This document shows, piece after piece, positions 1 to 5,584 of a stretch of DNA of 11,284 nucleotides. The first letter of the stretch is position 1. Each line of letters opens with the position of its first letter. The DNA is taken from the NCBI GenBank assembly GCA_023448955.1, contig JAEXJU010000205.1:1-11284 (forward strand). The letters are read 5' to 3'. Origin of the DNA: Bacteroidota bacterium (GTDB taxonomy: Bacteria > Bacteroidota > Bacteroidia > Flavobacteriales > Weeksellaceae). A model generated the notes under the pieces. That model had not been told where the DNA came from and searched no databases. It saw only the letters and a program-made list of their open reading frames with translations. The translations under genes and the position numbers were made by a program.

Positions 1-360
1 GTCGATATGAGCGAACCTTACAACAGACAGATGATTTCTTTGGCCAAATCTATAGCCGAGGAAGAAAATATTAATTTAAAATCCGGTGTGTATGTTGCCT
101 TGACAGGTCCTACTTTTGAAACTCCTGCAGAATACGGAATGGTAAAAGCCATTGGTGGCGATGCTGTGGGAATGAGTACTGTTCCGGAAGTTATTGTTGC
201 AAAACATCAGGGAATGGATTGTTTCTGCCTATCCATTATTACAGATCTCGGCGGACCGGATATTGCTTTTACGGTTTCTCACGAAGAAGTTTTGGAAGCT
301 GCCAACAAAGCAATGCCTAATGTTATCAAAATAGTAAAAGGCTTGGTTAGAAGTTATTAA
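1..360 (+). CDS. punA: Purine-nucleoside phosphorylase (PNP-I type), 3' part
   Basis: The reading frame is open from the first base and ends at TAA 358-360; the N-terminal half lies outside the window. The product would cleave purine (deoxy)nucleosides with phosphate to free base and (deoxy)ribose-1-phosphate in the cytoplasm. Visible PNP-I signatures are the block LTGPTFETPAEY (bases about 103-135), holding the Glu of the purine site, and GMSTVPEVIVAKHQG (about 169-213), which closes the active site and supplies the Met that contacts the ribose. After these comes SIITD, where most trimeric PNPs read LITN. The Asp is codon 244-246, at the base-contacting position (Asn243 in human PNP). The preserved C-terminal helix region looks complete. 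A hairpin terminator follows 26 bases downstream, so this is the last gene of its transcript. The assignment to the family is firm; exact base preference is not. Confidence 0.93.
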   Translation, partial: VDMSEPYNRQMISLAKSIAEEENINLKSGVYVALTGPTFETPAEYGMVKAIGGDAVGMSTVPEVIVAKHQGMDCFCLSIITDLGGPDIAFTVSHEEVLEAANKAMPNVIKIVKGLVRSY

Positions 361-386
361 GATAATTATTGAATTTACAAATCGTG

Positions 387-415
387 ATGACAGCTTTTTT
401 TGCTGTCATTTTATC
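387..415 (+). terminator. Rho-independent terminator after PNP
   Basis: An 8-bp perfect stem, ATGACAGC (387-394) against GCTGTCAT (402-409), encloses a seven-T loop and runs into a T-rich tail. It separates PNP from the TlpA-like gene. Confidence 0.8.
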
Positions 416-444
416 TTTATTTACGTCAACAAAATATAATTTTG
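416..444 (+). promoter_or_regulatory. Bacteroidota-type promoter for the TlpA-like gene
   Basis: TAATTTTG at 437-444 matches the -7 element TAnnTTTG used by the main sigma factor of Bacteroidota. A weak -33 element, TTTA at 416-419, lies 17 bases upstream. The predicted transcript would start near 450, leaving a leader of roughly 14 bases before the ATG at 464. No ribosome-binding site is apparent, as is usual in this phylum. Confidence 0.55.
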
Positions 445-463
445 TACATCAAAAAATTTAAAA

Positions 464-979
464 ATGAAGAGGATATTAGTTTACGTTTTATTATTTATTT
501 TCCAGTTGGGATTCTCTCAGGAGATTCCAAAAGTTTTGAAAACCAAATTTTCCAAAGAAGCGCTGGCGCAGAAATTAGAGGATGAAAATGGAAAGGAAAT
601 TTCTATTAACGCGATTTTGCATCAGCACAAAGGGAAAGTTTTGATTCTTGATTTCTGGGCAGGCTGGTGCAAAGACTGTCTGAAAGCTTTTCCAAAACCC
701 AAGGAATTAGAAGCACAAAATCCAGACATTGACTTTGTCTTCCTTTCATTGGAACGCTCAAAAGAAGGTTTTGACAAAAGTCTGGAACGGTTTGAGATGA
801 AGGACAAAGAAAATTATTGGTTTGCATCCGGCTGGAAAAATAATTTCAATAATTATGTAGATCTTAACTGGATCCCGAGGTATATTGTGGTCGATCAAAA
901 ATCTGACATTGCAAAATATTACGCAATCTCACCGGAAGATCCGGAAATACAATCCACGATCGACAAGCTTACAAAATAA
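464..979 (+). CDS. Secreted TlpA-like thioredoxin-fold protein
   Basis: The 171-residue product starts with a signal peptide (hydrophobic core residues 4-16, likely cut near S18/Q19). There is no lipobox Cys, so it should be a soluble periplasmic protein rather than a lipoprotein. The thioredoxin fold follows: a beta strand KVLILDFWAGWCKDC with the redox pair C69-x-x-C72, and the cis-proline loop WIPRYIVVD around P138. This is the pattern of the TlpA/AhpC-TSA group of thiol-disulfide oxidoreductases, which reduce or exchange disulfides in the cell envelope. The segment after the CxxC helix (residues 91-135) is family-like but less conserved; the partner protein cannot be named from sequence. 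The gene has its own promoter-like motif and a strong terminator, so it is probably monocistronic. The start is the only ATG that gives a normal signal peptide. Confidence 0.85.
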   Translation: MKRILVYVLLFIFQLGFSQEIPKVLKTKFSKEALAQKLEDENGKEISINAILHQHKGKVLILDFWAGWCKDCLKAFPKPKELEAQNPDIDFVFLSLERSKEGFDKSLERFEMKDKENYWFASGWKNNFNNYVDLNWIPRYIVVDQKSDIAKYYAISPEDPEIQSTIDKLTK

Positions 980-981
980 TC

Positions 982-1010
982 AAATCCCGAAAATTTTCGG
1001 GATTTTTTTT
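982..1010 (+). terminator. Rho-independent terminator after the TlpA-like gene
   Basis: A perfect 24-base palindrome (982-1005; arms AAATCCCGAAAA and TTTTCGGGATTT) lies three bases after the stop codon. It folds into about a 10-bp stem with an AATT loop and runs into eight Ts ending at 1010. Confidence 0.9.
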
Positions 1011-1060
1011 GATTAAATTTGTAAAACCACAAAATTGATAACTGCATTCACTTGCATTTT

Positions 1061-1090
1061 TTTGAAATGACAATCAAGCTTATTCTTTTG
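1061..1090 (+). promoter_or_regulatory. Probable dinB promoter
   Basis: A -33 motif TTTG (1061-1064) is followed, after 18 bases, by TTCTTTTG (1083-1090), a one-mismatch version of TAnnTTTG. Transcription would start near 1097, about 24 bases before the dinB ATG. A perfect TAAATTTG at 1014-1021 is an alternative, but it sits directly behind the preceding terminator and lacks a well-spaced -33 element. No LexA-type inverted repeat is evident here. Confidence 0.4.
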
Positions 1091-1120
1091 TAACTTTCTG
1101 ATAAAACTTATTAGTTCCTG

Positions 1121-2206
1121 ATGCAACCTCAACGCAAAATAATCCACGTGGATATGGACGCATTTTATGCTTCTGTAGAGCAGCTCGACAATCCGGGCTT
1201 GCGTGGTAAAGCTATTGCTGTTGGTGGCGGGCATCGTGGCGTGGTTGCCGCGGCAAGCTATGAAGCGAGGAAATTTGGTGTCCGTTCTGCAATGCCTAGT
1301 AAAACTGCAAGGGAAAGATGCCCGCACCTGATCTTCGTCAAACCTAGATTCCAGCGTTATAAAGAAATCTCTAATAAAATCCGTGATATTTTCCATGATT
1401 ATACTGACCTGGTAGAACCTCTTTCTCTGGATGAGGCCTACTTGGATGTCACCGAAAACAAAAAAGGAATCGAATCCGCCAATGCTATCGCAAGAGAGAT
1501 CCGGAAAAGGATTTTTGAAGAAACCGGACTTACAGCTTCGGCAGGTATTTCTGTAAATAAATTTCTGGCCAAAGTTGCATCTGACATCAATAAACCAAAC
1601 GGCCAAAAAACCATTCATCCTACGAAAATTGATGAATTTCTGGAAAATCTACCTATCGAAAAATTTTATGGTGTCGGAAAAGTAACTGCCAATAAAATGC
1701 ACGAACTTCATATTTTCAAAGGTGCTGACCTTAAGGCGAAAACACTTGGACAGCTAGAAGGTCTTTTCGGAAAATCCGGAAGATATTATTATAATGTGGT
1801 TCGAGGTATCCATAATGGTGAAGTAAAACCAAACCGAATCCAGAAAAGCGTGGCTGTGGAACGGACATTTTGGGATGATATCAATGAAGACGAAGAAATT
1901 GATGAAAAGCTAAGAGCCATCAGCCAGGAGTTGGAAGAACGTCTGGGAAGAAAAGACATCAAAGGCAAAACGCTGACATTGAAGATCAAATACAAAGATT
2001 TTTCGCTTTACACCAGAAGCAAAACACAGGAATTGTACTTCGAAAATGCAGAAAAATTCTACAACACCGCAAAAAAACTTTGGGAACTAAGACCATTTGA
2101 CAAAGCCATTCGTTTGCTTGGTCTGTCGCTTTCCAATCTCAATACAGAAGATAAAAAACAGGTTTCCGTTCAGCTAAAAATTCCTTTTCAGGAATATGAA
2201 GACTAA
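1121..2206 (+). CDS. dinB: DNA polymerase IV (Y-family, translesion)
   Basis: The 361-residue length is normal for DinB. The protein opens with HVDMDAFYASVE (residues 9-20), giving metal ligand D11 and a Tyr (Y16) at the steric-gate position that excludes ribonucleotides. It continues with SLDEAYLDVT (102-111), holding the catalytic acidic pair D104/E105. SAGISVNKFLAKVASD (140-155) and the helix-hairpin-helix thumb motif FYGVGKVTA (182-190) follow. Residues about 240-345 form the little-finger DNA-binding domain. Near the C terminus, QLKIPF (351-356) fits the beta-clamp-binding peptide that tethers Y-family polymerases to the sliding clamp. The enzyme copies past damaged template bases in the cytoplasm, with low fidelity. 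The chosen start matches the family's short N-terminus before the first catalytic Asp. The neighbours share no obvious function with it, and no other SOS gene is seen. Confidence 0.96.
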   Translation: MQPQRKIIHVDMDAFYASVEQLDNPGLRGKAIAVGGGHRGVVAAASYEARKFGVRSAMPSKTARERCPHLIFVKPRFQRYKEISNKIRDIFHDYTDLVEPLSLDEAYLDVTENKKGIESANAIAREIRKRIFEETGLTASAGISVNKFLAKVASDINKPNGQKTIHPTKIDEFLENLPIEKFYGVGKVTANKMHELHIFKGADLKAKTLGQLEGLFGKSGRYYYNVVRGIHNGEVKPNRIQKSVAVERTFWDDINEDEEIDEKLRAISQELEERLGRKDIKGKTLTLKIKYKDFSLYTRSKTQELYFENAEKFYNTAKKLWELRPFDKAIRLLGLSLSNLNTEDKKQVSVQLKIPFQEYED

Positions 2207-2224
2207 TCATCTTCTGTGATTTTT
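2205..2224 (+). terminator. Possible weak terminator after dinB
   Basis: Short arms AATCA (2205-2209) and TGATT (2217-2221) overlap the dinB stop codon and are followed by a few Ts. The stem is only 5 bp and A/T-rich, so termination here is doubtful. The rest of the 157-base gap to the amylase shows no gene and no convincing promoter. Confidence 0.25.
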
Positions 2225-2363
2225 AATTAGAGCAACAAAGAAATGATTTTCAGGAAAAAAAACACGCCTTATTATTAATTCAAAAAAATGAGAATGCCTT
2301 GGCTTGATATTTTCATAGTTGGAAACATCAAATCGAATCAAATAAACTGAAAATTACAATCTT

Positions 2364-3833
2364 ATGAACGGAACTATGATACAATTTTTCCATTGGTATA
2401 CCGATGGAGATTCTTTTCTTTGGAACCACGCAAAGGAATCCGCAGATTACTTATCTGGCTTAGGCATTACATCTGTTTGGCTACCACCTGCTTATAAAAG
2501 CACGAATGGCGGATTTTCCGTCGGGTATGATCCTTATGATTTATTCGACTTGGGAGAATTTGACCAGAAAGGCGGCATTGTCACAAAATATGGTTCAAAG
2601 CTGCAATATCTTGAAGCAATACATGCTCTTAAGAGCAAAAACATACAGGTAATTGCAGATGTGGTTCTCAATCATAAAGCCGGTGGTGACGAGTTGGAGA
2701 AATTCCGTGTGGTAAAAGTAGACGAAAATGACCGTGAAAAAGTAATTTCTGATGTTTTCGAAATTGAATCTTATACTAAGTTCACATTTCCCGGCAGAGG
2801 AGAAACCTATTCCAACTTCAAATGGGATTTTACCTGCTTTTCCGGAGTAGATTATGCGGAAGGTTTAGATCAAGCCATCTATCAGATTTTTAATGATTTC
2901 GGCGATGGTTGGGATGACATTATTGATAATGAAAAAGGAAATTATGACTACCTGATGTATAATGACATCGAACACAGAAATCCGTTTGTACGGGAAGAAT
3001 TGAATGATTGGGGTAAATGGTATCATGATCAGACCGGTTTTGATGGTGTGAGGCTGGATGCCGTTAAACATATTTCGCCTGATTTTTACAAGGAGTGGCT
3101 CACCCTTTTGCGCGCCAATACTGGCAAAGATATCTTTGCTGTCGGAGAATACTGGGCGCCGGGAGAACTGCCGCTTTTGCAAGCCTATATAGATTCTACA
3201 GAAGGTTGTATGAGTTTGTTTGATTCCTCTTTGCATCACAATCTGCACGATGCATCCAAAAACCCTGATTATGATCTTAGACAGATTTTCAGTGAAACGC
3301 TTGTAACTTCCCATCCCGATAAAGCCGTTACAGTTGTCGATAATCACGACACACAGCCGCTTCAGGCCTTGGAAGCACCTGTAGAGACTTGGTTCAAACC
3401 GATTGCCTATGCTCTGATTTTATTAAGAAAAGATGGTTACCCTTGTGTTTTTTATCCGGATTTATACGGAGCTAGTTATAAGGATCACGGAAAGGATGGT
3501 AATGAATATGAAATTTTCCTTGATAAAGTTGATGCAATTGAGGAACTCATCAAAGCCAGAAAAGATTTTGCTTATGGCGAGCAAAGAGATTATTTTGATG
3601 ATGCGCATTGTATCGGCTGGACTCGTGAAGGCGATGATGAACATTCCGGCTGCGCTGTTATTTTGAGCAATAAAGATGGGAATCAAAAATCTATGGAAAT
3701 GGGACAACGATATGCCGGGAAAATGTTTTATGATTTCACAGGACATTTGCAAGACAAAGTGACGATTGATGAAAACGGCTGGGGTAATTTCCTTTGTCCT
3801 GCGGGGAATGTGAGTGTTTGGGTGGAGGAATAG
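2364..3833 (+). CDS. Cytoplasmic alpha-amylase (GH13, AmyA/AmyS-like)
   Basis: The 489-residue enzyme should hydrolyse internal alpha-1,4 bonds of starch, glycogen or maltodextrins. It starts straight into the catalytic barrel (NGTMIQFFHWY), the way mature Bacillus liquefying amylases and E. coli AmyA begin, and has no signal peptide, so it is predicted to be intracellular. The four GH13 regions are present: DVVLNH (99-104); GVRLDAVKH with R230 and nucleophile D232; FAVGEYW with acid/base E262; and VVDNHDT with transition-state Asp D329. The spacing agrees closely with the Bacillus liquefying enzymes (catalytic residues near 231, 261 and 328). Domain B falls at about 104-200 and the C-terminal beta domain at about 400-489. 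The family looks like GH13 subfamily 5, an inference from motif wording. The gene has no carbohydrate-related partner immediately beside it; another GH13 gene lies 1.75 kb further on. The first ATG is chosen because family similarity begins with it. Confidence 0.94.
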   Translation: MNGTMIQFFHWYTDGDSFLWNHAKESADYLSGLGITSVWLPPAYKSTNGGFSVGYDPYDLFDLGEFDQKGGIVTKYGSKLQYLEAIHALKSKNIQVIADVVLNHKAGGDELEKFRVVKVDENDREKVISDVFEIESYTKFTFPGRGETYSNFKWDFTCFSGVDYAEGLDQAIYQIFNDFGDGWDDIIDNEKGNYDYLMYNDIEHRNPFVREELNDWGKWYHDQTGFDGVRLDAVKHISPDFYKEWLTLLRANTGKDIFAVGEYWAPGELPLLQAYIDSTEGCMSLFDSSLHHNLHDASKNPDYDLRQIFSETLVTSHPDKAVTVVDNHDTQPLQALEAPVETWFKPIAYALILLRKDGYPCVFYPDLYGASYKDHGKDGNEYEIFLDKVDAIEELIKARKDFAYGEQRDYFDDAHCIGWTREGDDEHSGCAVILSNKDGNQKSMEMGQRYAGKMFYDFTGHLQDKVTIDENGWGNFLCPAGNVSVWVEE

Positions 3834-3850
3834 AATTTCGACATAAAATA

Positions 3851-3879
3851 AAAATTCTCTCAAAAATTGAGAGAATTTT
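3851..3879. terminator. Bidirectional terminator between amylase and deoC
   Basis: A perfect inverted repeat, AAAATTCTCTCA (3851-3862) and TGAGAGAATTTT (3868-3879), closes on a very small A-rich loop. With A-tracts on the left and T-tracts on the right it can end transcription of both the amylase (+) and deoC (-), which converge here. Confidence 0.85.
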
Positions 3880-3900
3880 ATATTATATAATAGATGTAAA

Positions 3901-4644
3901 TTAGTAACTTCCATCGCTTTTACCTTCGCCCAATAATGCTTTGGCTGCAGATGTTCCTATTCTCTGGATTCCCATTGCAATCATTTTTTCTGCATCATCT
4001 GGTGTTTTTACTCCACCAGCCGCTTTTACCGGAAGCTTTCCGGCATTGTCCAGCATTATTTTCACACCTTCGAAAGTGGCACCGTTCGGTTTTCCGCCTT
4101 CGGTAACATAAAAGCCGGTTGAAGATTTTACAAAAATTCTTGAGAAATCTTTTTCTTCGAAATTTTCCTGTGCCCAATTCCAAATGCTGGCTGTTATATC
4201 GGCAACTTGAGCATCAGAAAGTGCAGCAATCTCAATAATCCATTTAACGGTTTTATCAAAATCCAAACCTAATCTTGTTCCTTCAACAAATTCTTTTCTA
4301 ACCAATTCTAAATCTCCAGATTTGAATGCTTCATAATTGATGACATAATCCAGCTCATCTGCACCATCTGTTATCGCTTGATTGGCTTCTTTCAATTTAT
4401 CTTCTACAGAATATGTTCCTTCGTGAAAACCGATAACCGTTCCCACCAACACATTGGAATTTTGCGAAACTAAATAATCTTTGATAGGCTTAACATATTT
4501 TGGACGAATCATCACCTCTTTGAAGTTGTAAGCAATGGCTTCATCTGTCAATTCTCTAACTTTCTCAAAAGTCTGTTCCTCTGTCAAACCGGATTGTTCC
4601 GGTGTTTTCAGGTATGTTGAATCTAAATATTGATTGATTTCCAT
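3901..4644 (-). CDS. deoC: Deoxyribose-phosphate aldolase
   Basis: The 247-residue cytoplasmic class I aldolase splits 2-deoxyribose-5-phosphate into glyceraldehyde-3-phosphate and acetaldehyde, the last step of deoxynucleoside catabolism. Seen in the sequence: VGTVIGFHEG (67-76); ELDYVINY with D99, matching the proton-relay Asp of DeoC; FVKSSTGF with Schiff-base K173; and VKAAGGVKTPDDA with the second active-site Lys K207. The length is typical. An in-frame ATG at 4669-4671 would add nine residues (MYPFFIFVI), but it lies inside the lrp terminator hairpin and upstream of the predicted transcript start. The start at 4644 (MEINQYLD) is therefore preferred. The gene converges on the amylase and follows the Lrp-family gene on the same strand with a 60-base gap. 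No other deo gene is adjacent; PNP at the left edge is functionally related but not linked in an operon. Confidence 0.93.
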   Translation of the reverse strand: MEINQYLDSTYLKTPEQSGLTEEQTFEKVRELTDEAIAYNFKEVMIRPKYVKPIKDYLVSQNSNVLVGTVIGFHEGTYSVEDKLKEANQAITDGADELDYVINYEAFKSGDLELVRKEFVEGTRLGLDFDKTVKWIIEIAALSDAQVADITASIWNWAQENFEEKDFSRIFVKSSTGFYVTEGGKPNGATFEGVKIMLDNAGKLPVKAAGGVKTPDDAEKMIAMGIQRIGTSAAKALLGEGKSDGSY

Positions 4645-4650
4645 AATTAC

Positions 4651-4684
4651 AAAAATAAAAAAAGGATACAAATCTATTGTATCC
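4651..4684 (-). terminator. Rho-independent terminator after the Lrp-family gene
   Basis: Read on the minus strand, GGATACAA (4684-4677), a five-base loop TAGAT and TTGTATCC (4671-4664) form a perfect 8-bp stem. It is followed by a run of Ts broken by a single A (4663-4651). It lies between lrp and deoC and should uncouple the two. Confidence 0.82.
4669..4676 (-). promoter_or_regulatory. Predicted -7 element of the deoC promoter
   Basis: The minus strand reads TAGATTTG from 4676 to 4669, a full match to TAnnTTTG. It would place the transcript start near 4662, about 18 bases before the deoC ATG. No good -33 TTTG is present at the usual distance. The motif is formed by the loop and the first bases of the 3' arm of the lrp terminator, so one short segment appears to serve both functions. 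Confidence 0.45.
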
Positions 4685-4704
4685 GATTAAAACATATTTG
4701 TTTT

Positions 4705-5175
4705 TTAGACTTTAAGTTGTCTGCTGATACTCTGCTCCAGCGAGATGAAAGTCTCTGTTCTGGTAACACCTTTCAGCTTCTGGATCTTGTTAAGAATCTG
4801 CATCAGGTGGTCATTATCTTTGCAAAGAACCTTCAGAAAAATGGTATAATTTCCTGTGGTGTAATGAGCTTCTACAACTTCATTCACAAGATTAAGATTT
4901 TTAATTGCGTCTTGATAATGACTTGGCTGCTCAAGAAAAACGCCAATATAAGATACTACTTTATATCCAATTTTTCTTGGGTTAAGGAATGATATAGAAT
5001 TTTCTATAACACCAGCCTGTTCTAGTTTTTTTATTCTCTGATGAACCGCAGTTGTAGAAATTCCAACATGCTTTGATATATGCGCAAGGGATGTTTTTGC
5101 ATTATCCATTAGCATATAAATAATCTCTTTATCAACTCCGTCTAAATGGTAACCGGATTCGGATGCGCTCTTCAT
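4705..5175 (-). CDS. Lrp/AsnC-family transcriptional regulator
   Basis: The 156-residue protein has the two-part Lrp layout. A winged helix-turn-helix occupies about residues 11-60 (LDGVDKEIIYMLMDNAKTSL, then HISKHVGISTTAVHQRIKKL as the recognition region). An alpha-beta RAM effector and oligomerisation domain occupies about 65-150, with the TGNY turn (107-110) in the usual ligand-site position. Such proteins bind DNA as dimers to octamers and respond to amino acids or related small molecules; the ligand here cannot be told. The open frame extends upstream to 5232, but the extra residues do not resemble the family and start inside the probable promoter, so the Met at 5175 is chosen. It is transcribed away from the exported GH13 gene across a 409-base gap, so it could control itself, deoC or that gene; none of these is shown by sequence. 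Confidence 0.9.
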   Translation of the reverse strand: MKSASESGYHLDGVDKEIIYMLMDNAKTSLAHISKHVGISTTAVHQRIKKLEQAGVIENSISFLNPRKIGYKVVSYIGVFLEQPSHYQDAIKNLNLVNEVVEAHYTTGNYTIFLKVLCKDNDHLMQILNKIQKLKGVTRTETFISLEQSISRQLKV

Positions 5176-5193
5176 ATTATATATTGATTTAAA

Positions 5194-5205
5194 AAATTGC
5201 AATTT
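5194..5205. promoter_or_regulatory. Palindrome AAATTGCAATTT, possible Lrp-type operator
   Basis: A perfect 12-base inverted repeat 18 bases upstream of the lrp start codon, at or near its predicted transcript start. Its centre is 24 bases from that of the next palindrome. It could be an autoregulatory site, but chance palindromes are common in AT-rich DNA. Confidence 0.35.
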
Positions 5206-5210
5206 AAAAA

Positions 5211-5218
5211 CAAACATT
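5211..5218 (-). promoter_or_regulatory. Possible -7 element of the lrp promoter
   Basis: The minus strand reads AATGTTTG from 5218 to 5211, one mismatch from TAnnTTTG. It would put the transcript start near 5204 and give a leader of about 29 bases. No clear -33 element accompanies it. Confidence 0.3.
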
Positions 5219-5229
5219 TGATTAATCAA
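5218..5229. promoter_or_regulatory. Palindrome TTGATTAATCAA, possible Lrp-type operator
   Basis: A perfect 12-base inverted repeat that abuts the possible lrp -7 element on its upstream side. A protein bound here would block RNA polymerase, which fits negative autoregulation, common among Lrp-family genes. The role is inferred from position only. Confidence 0.4.
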
Positions 5230-5551
5230 CATCTAATTATATATTTATTTAATCTAAACATTAAAATAAATTTTTAACTAAAATAAATGTTTATTATTTT
5301 TTTATTGGTTGTAAATTTATACAAATTCTTACAAAGTATGAAAATTTTATAAGCTATTATTTCATAAAATACTATAAAAAAGAATAATATTAATTCTAAA
5401 TAAAAACTTTGTAAACATACTTTTCGGTTAAAAAAAATCCTTTAACATTTTAACTTCACAAATATAATAAAATAACAAATAACTGAAAACCAAATCATTA
5501 AAATTACAACAAGCCAAATTTAAAAAAATAATACAAATGATAAAAAATGTA

Positions 5552-5559
5552 TATATTTA
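5552..5559 (+). promoter_or_regulatory. Possible -7 element of the exported GH13 gene
   Basis: TATATTTA differs from TAnnTTTG only in the last base and lies 25 bases before the ATG, giving a predicted leader of about 19 bases. No TTTG is found at -33, so the promoter may be weak or need an activator. Confidence 0.35.
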
Positions 5560-5584
5560 GCTCCTATATAGAACCTTTAAGATT

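Larger units (their letters stand above)
5176..5584. other. AT-rich divergent intergenic region
   Basis: 409 bases between the start codons of the Lrp-family gene (-) and the exported GH13 gene (+). No plausible coding frame or RNA gene is seen. It holds the two 12-base palindromes near lrp. Further right is a direct repeat TAAAATAAAT (5262-5271 and 5279-5288), whose second copy overlaps the near-palindrome AATAAATGTTTATT (5282-5295). A spaced inverted repeat ATTTTAT/ATAAAAT lies at 5344-5350 and 5364-5370. The stretch about 5412-5550 shows only A/T-rich sequence without a recognisable motif. None of the palindromes has the CG centre expected for a LacI-type maltose operator. Confidence 0.6.

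Noticed and set aside
400..585. 61-codon plus-strand open frame overlapping the TlpA-like gene start
   Set aside because: It begins in the PNP terminator and ends out of frame inside the signal-peptide-bearing gene; no support as a protein.
1021..1120. SOS (LexA) control of dinB
   Set aside because: No inverted repeat resembling a LexA box is visible upstream, and LexA sites in this phylum are not well enough defined for me to call one.
1013..1618. 201-codon open frame on the minus strand
   Set aside because: It is antisense to the conserved N-terminal half of dinB, has no recognisable protein features, and runs through the dinB promoter and part of the upstream terminator region.
2865..3347. 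160-codon open frame on the minus strand
   Set aside because: Lies wholly within the catalytic domain of the cytoplasmic amylase on the opposite strand; its translation looks like antisense noise.
3462..3914. 150-codon open frame on the minus strand
   Set aside because: Antisense to the amylase C terminus and crosses the strong bidirectional terminator at 3851-3879.
4645..4671. Longer deoC start at 4671 (adds nine hydrophobic residues)
   Set aside because: The extra codons fall in the lrp terminator hairpin and its T-tract and lie upstream of the predicted transcript start; family similarity starts at the Met at 4644.
5176..5232. Longer start for the Lrp-family protein at 5232
   Set aside because: The added 19 residues do not resemble the family and overlap the predicted promoter and both palindromes.
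1..5232. A nucleoside-catabolism operon joining PNP and deoC
   Set aside because: The genes are on opposite strands, 3.5 kb apart, with several terminators between them; the link is by pathway only.
5344..5397. Spaced inverted repeats ATTTTAT/ATAAAAT and AGAAT/ATTCT as operators
   Set aside because: Short arms made almost only of A and T in very AT-rich DNA; such pairs are expected by chance.
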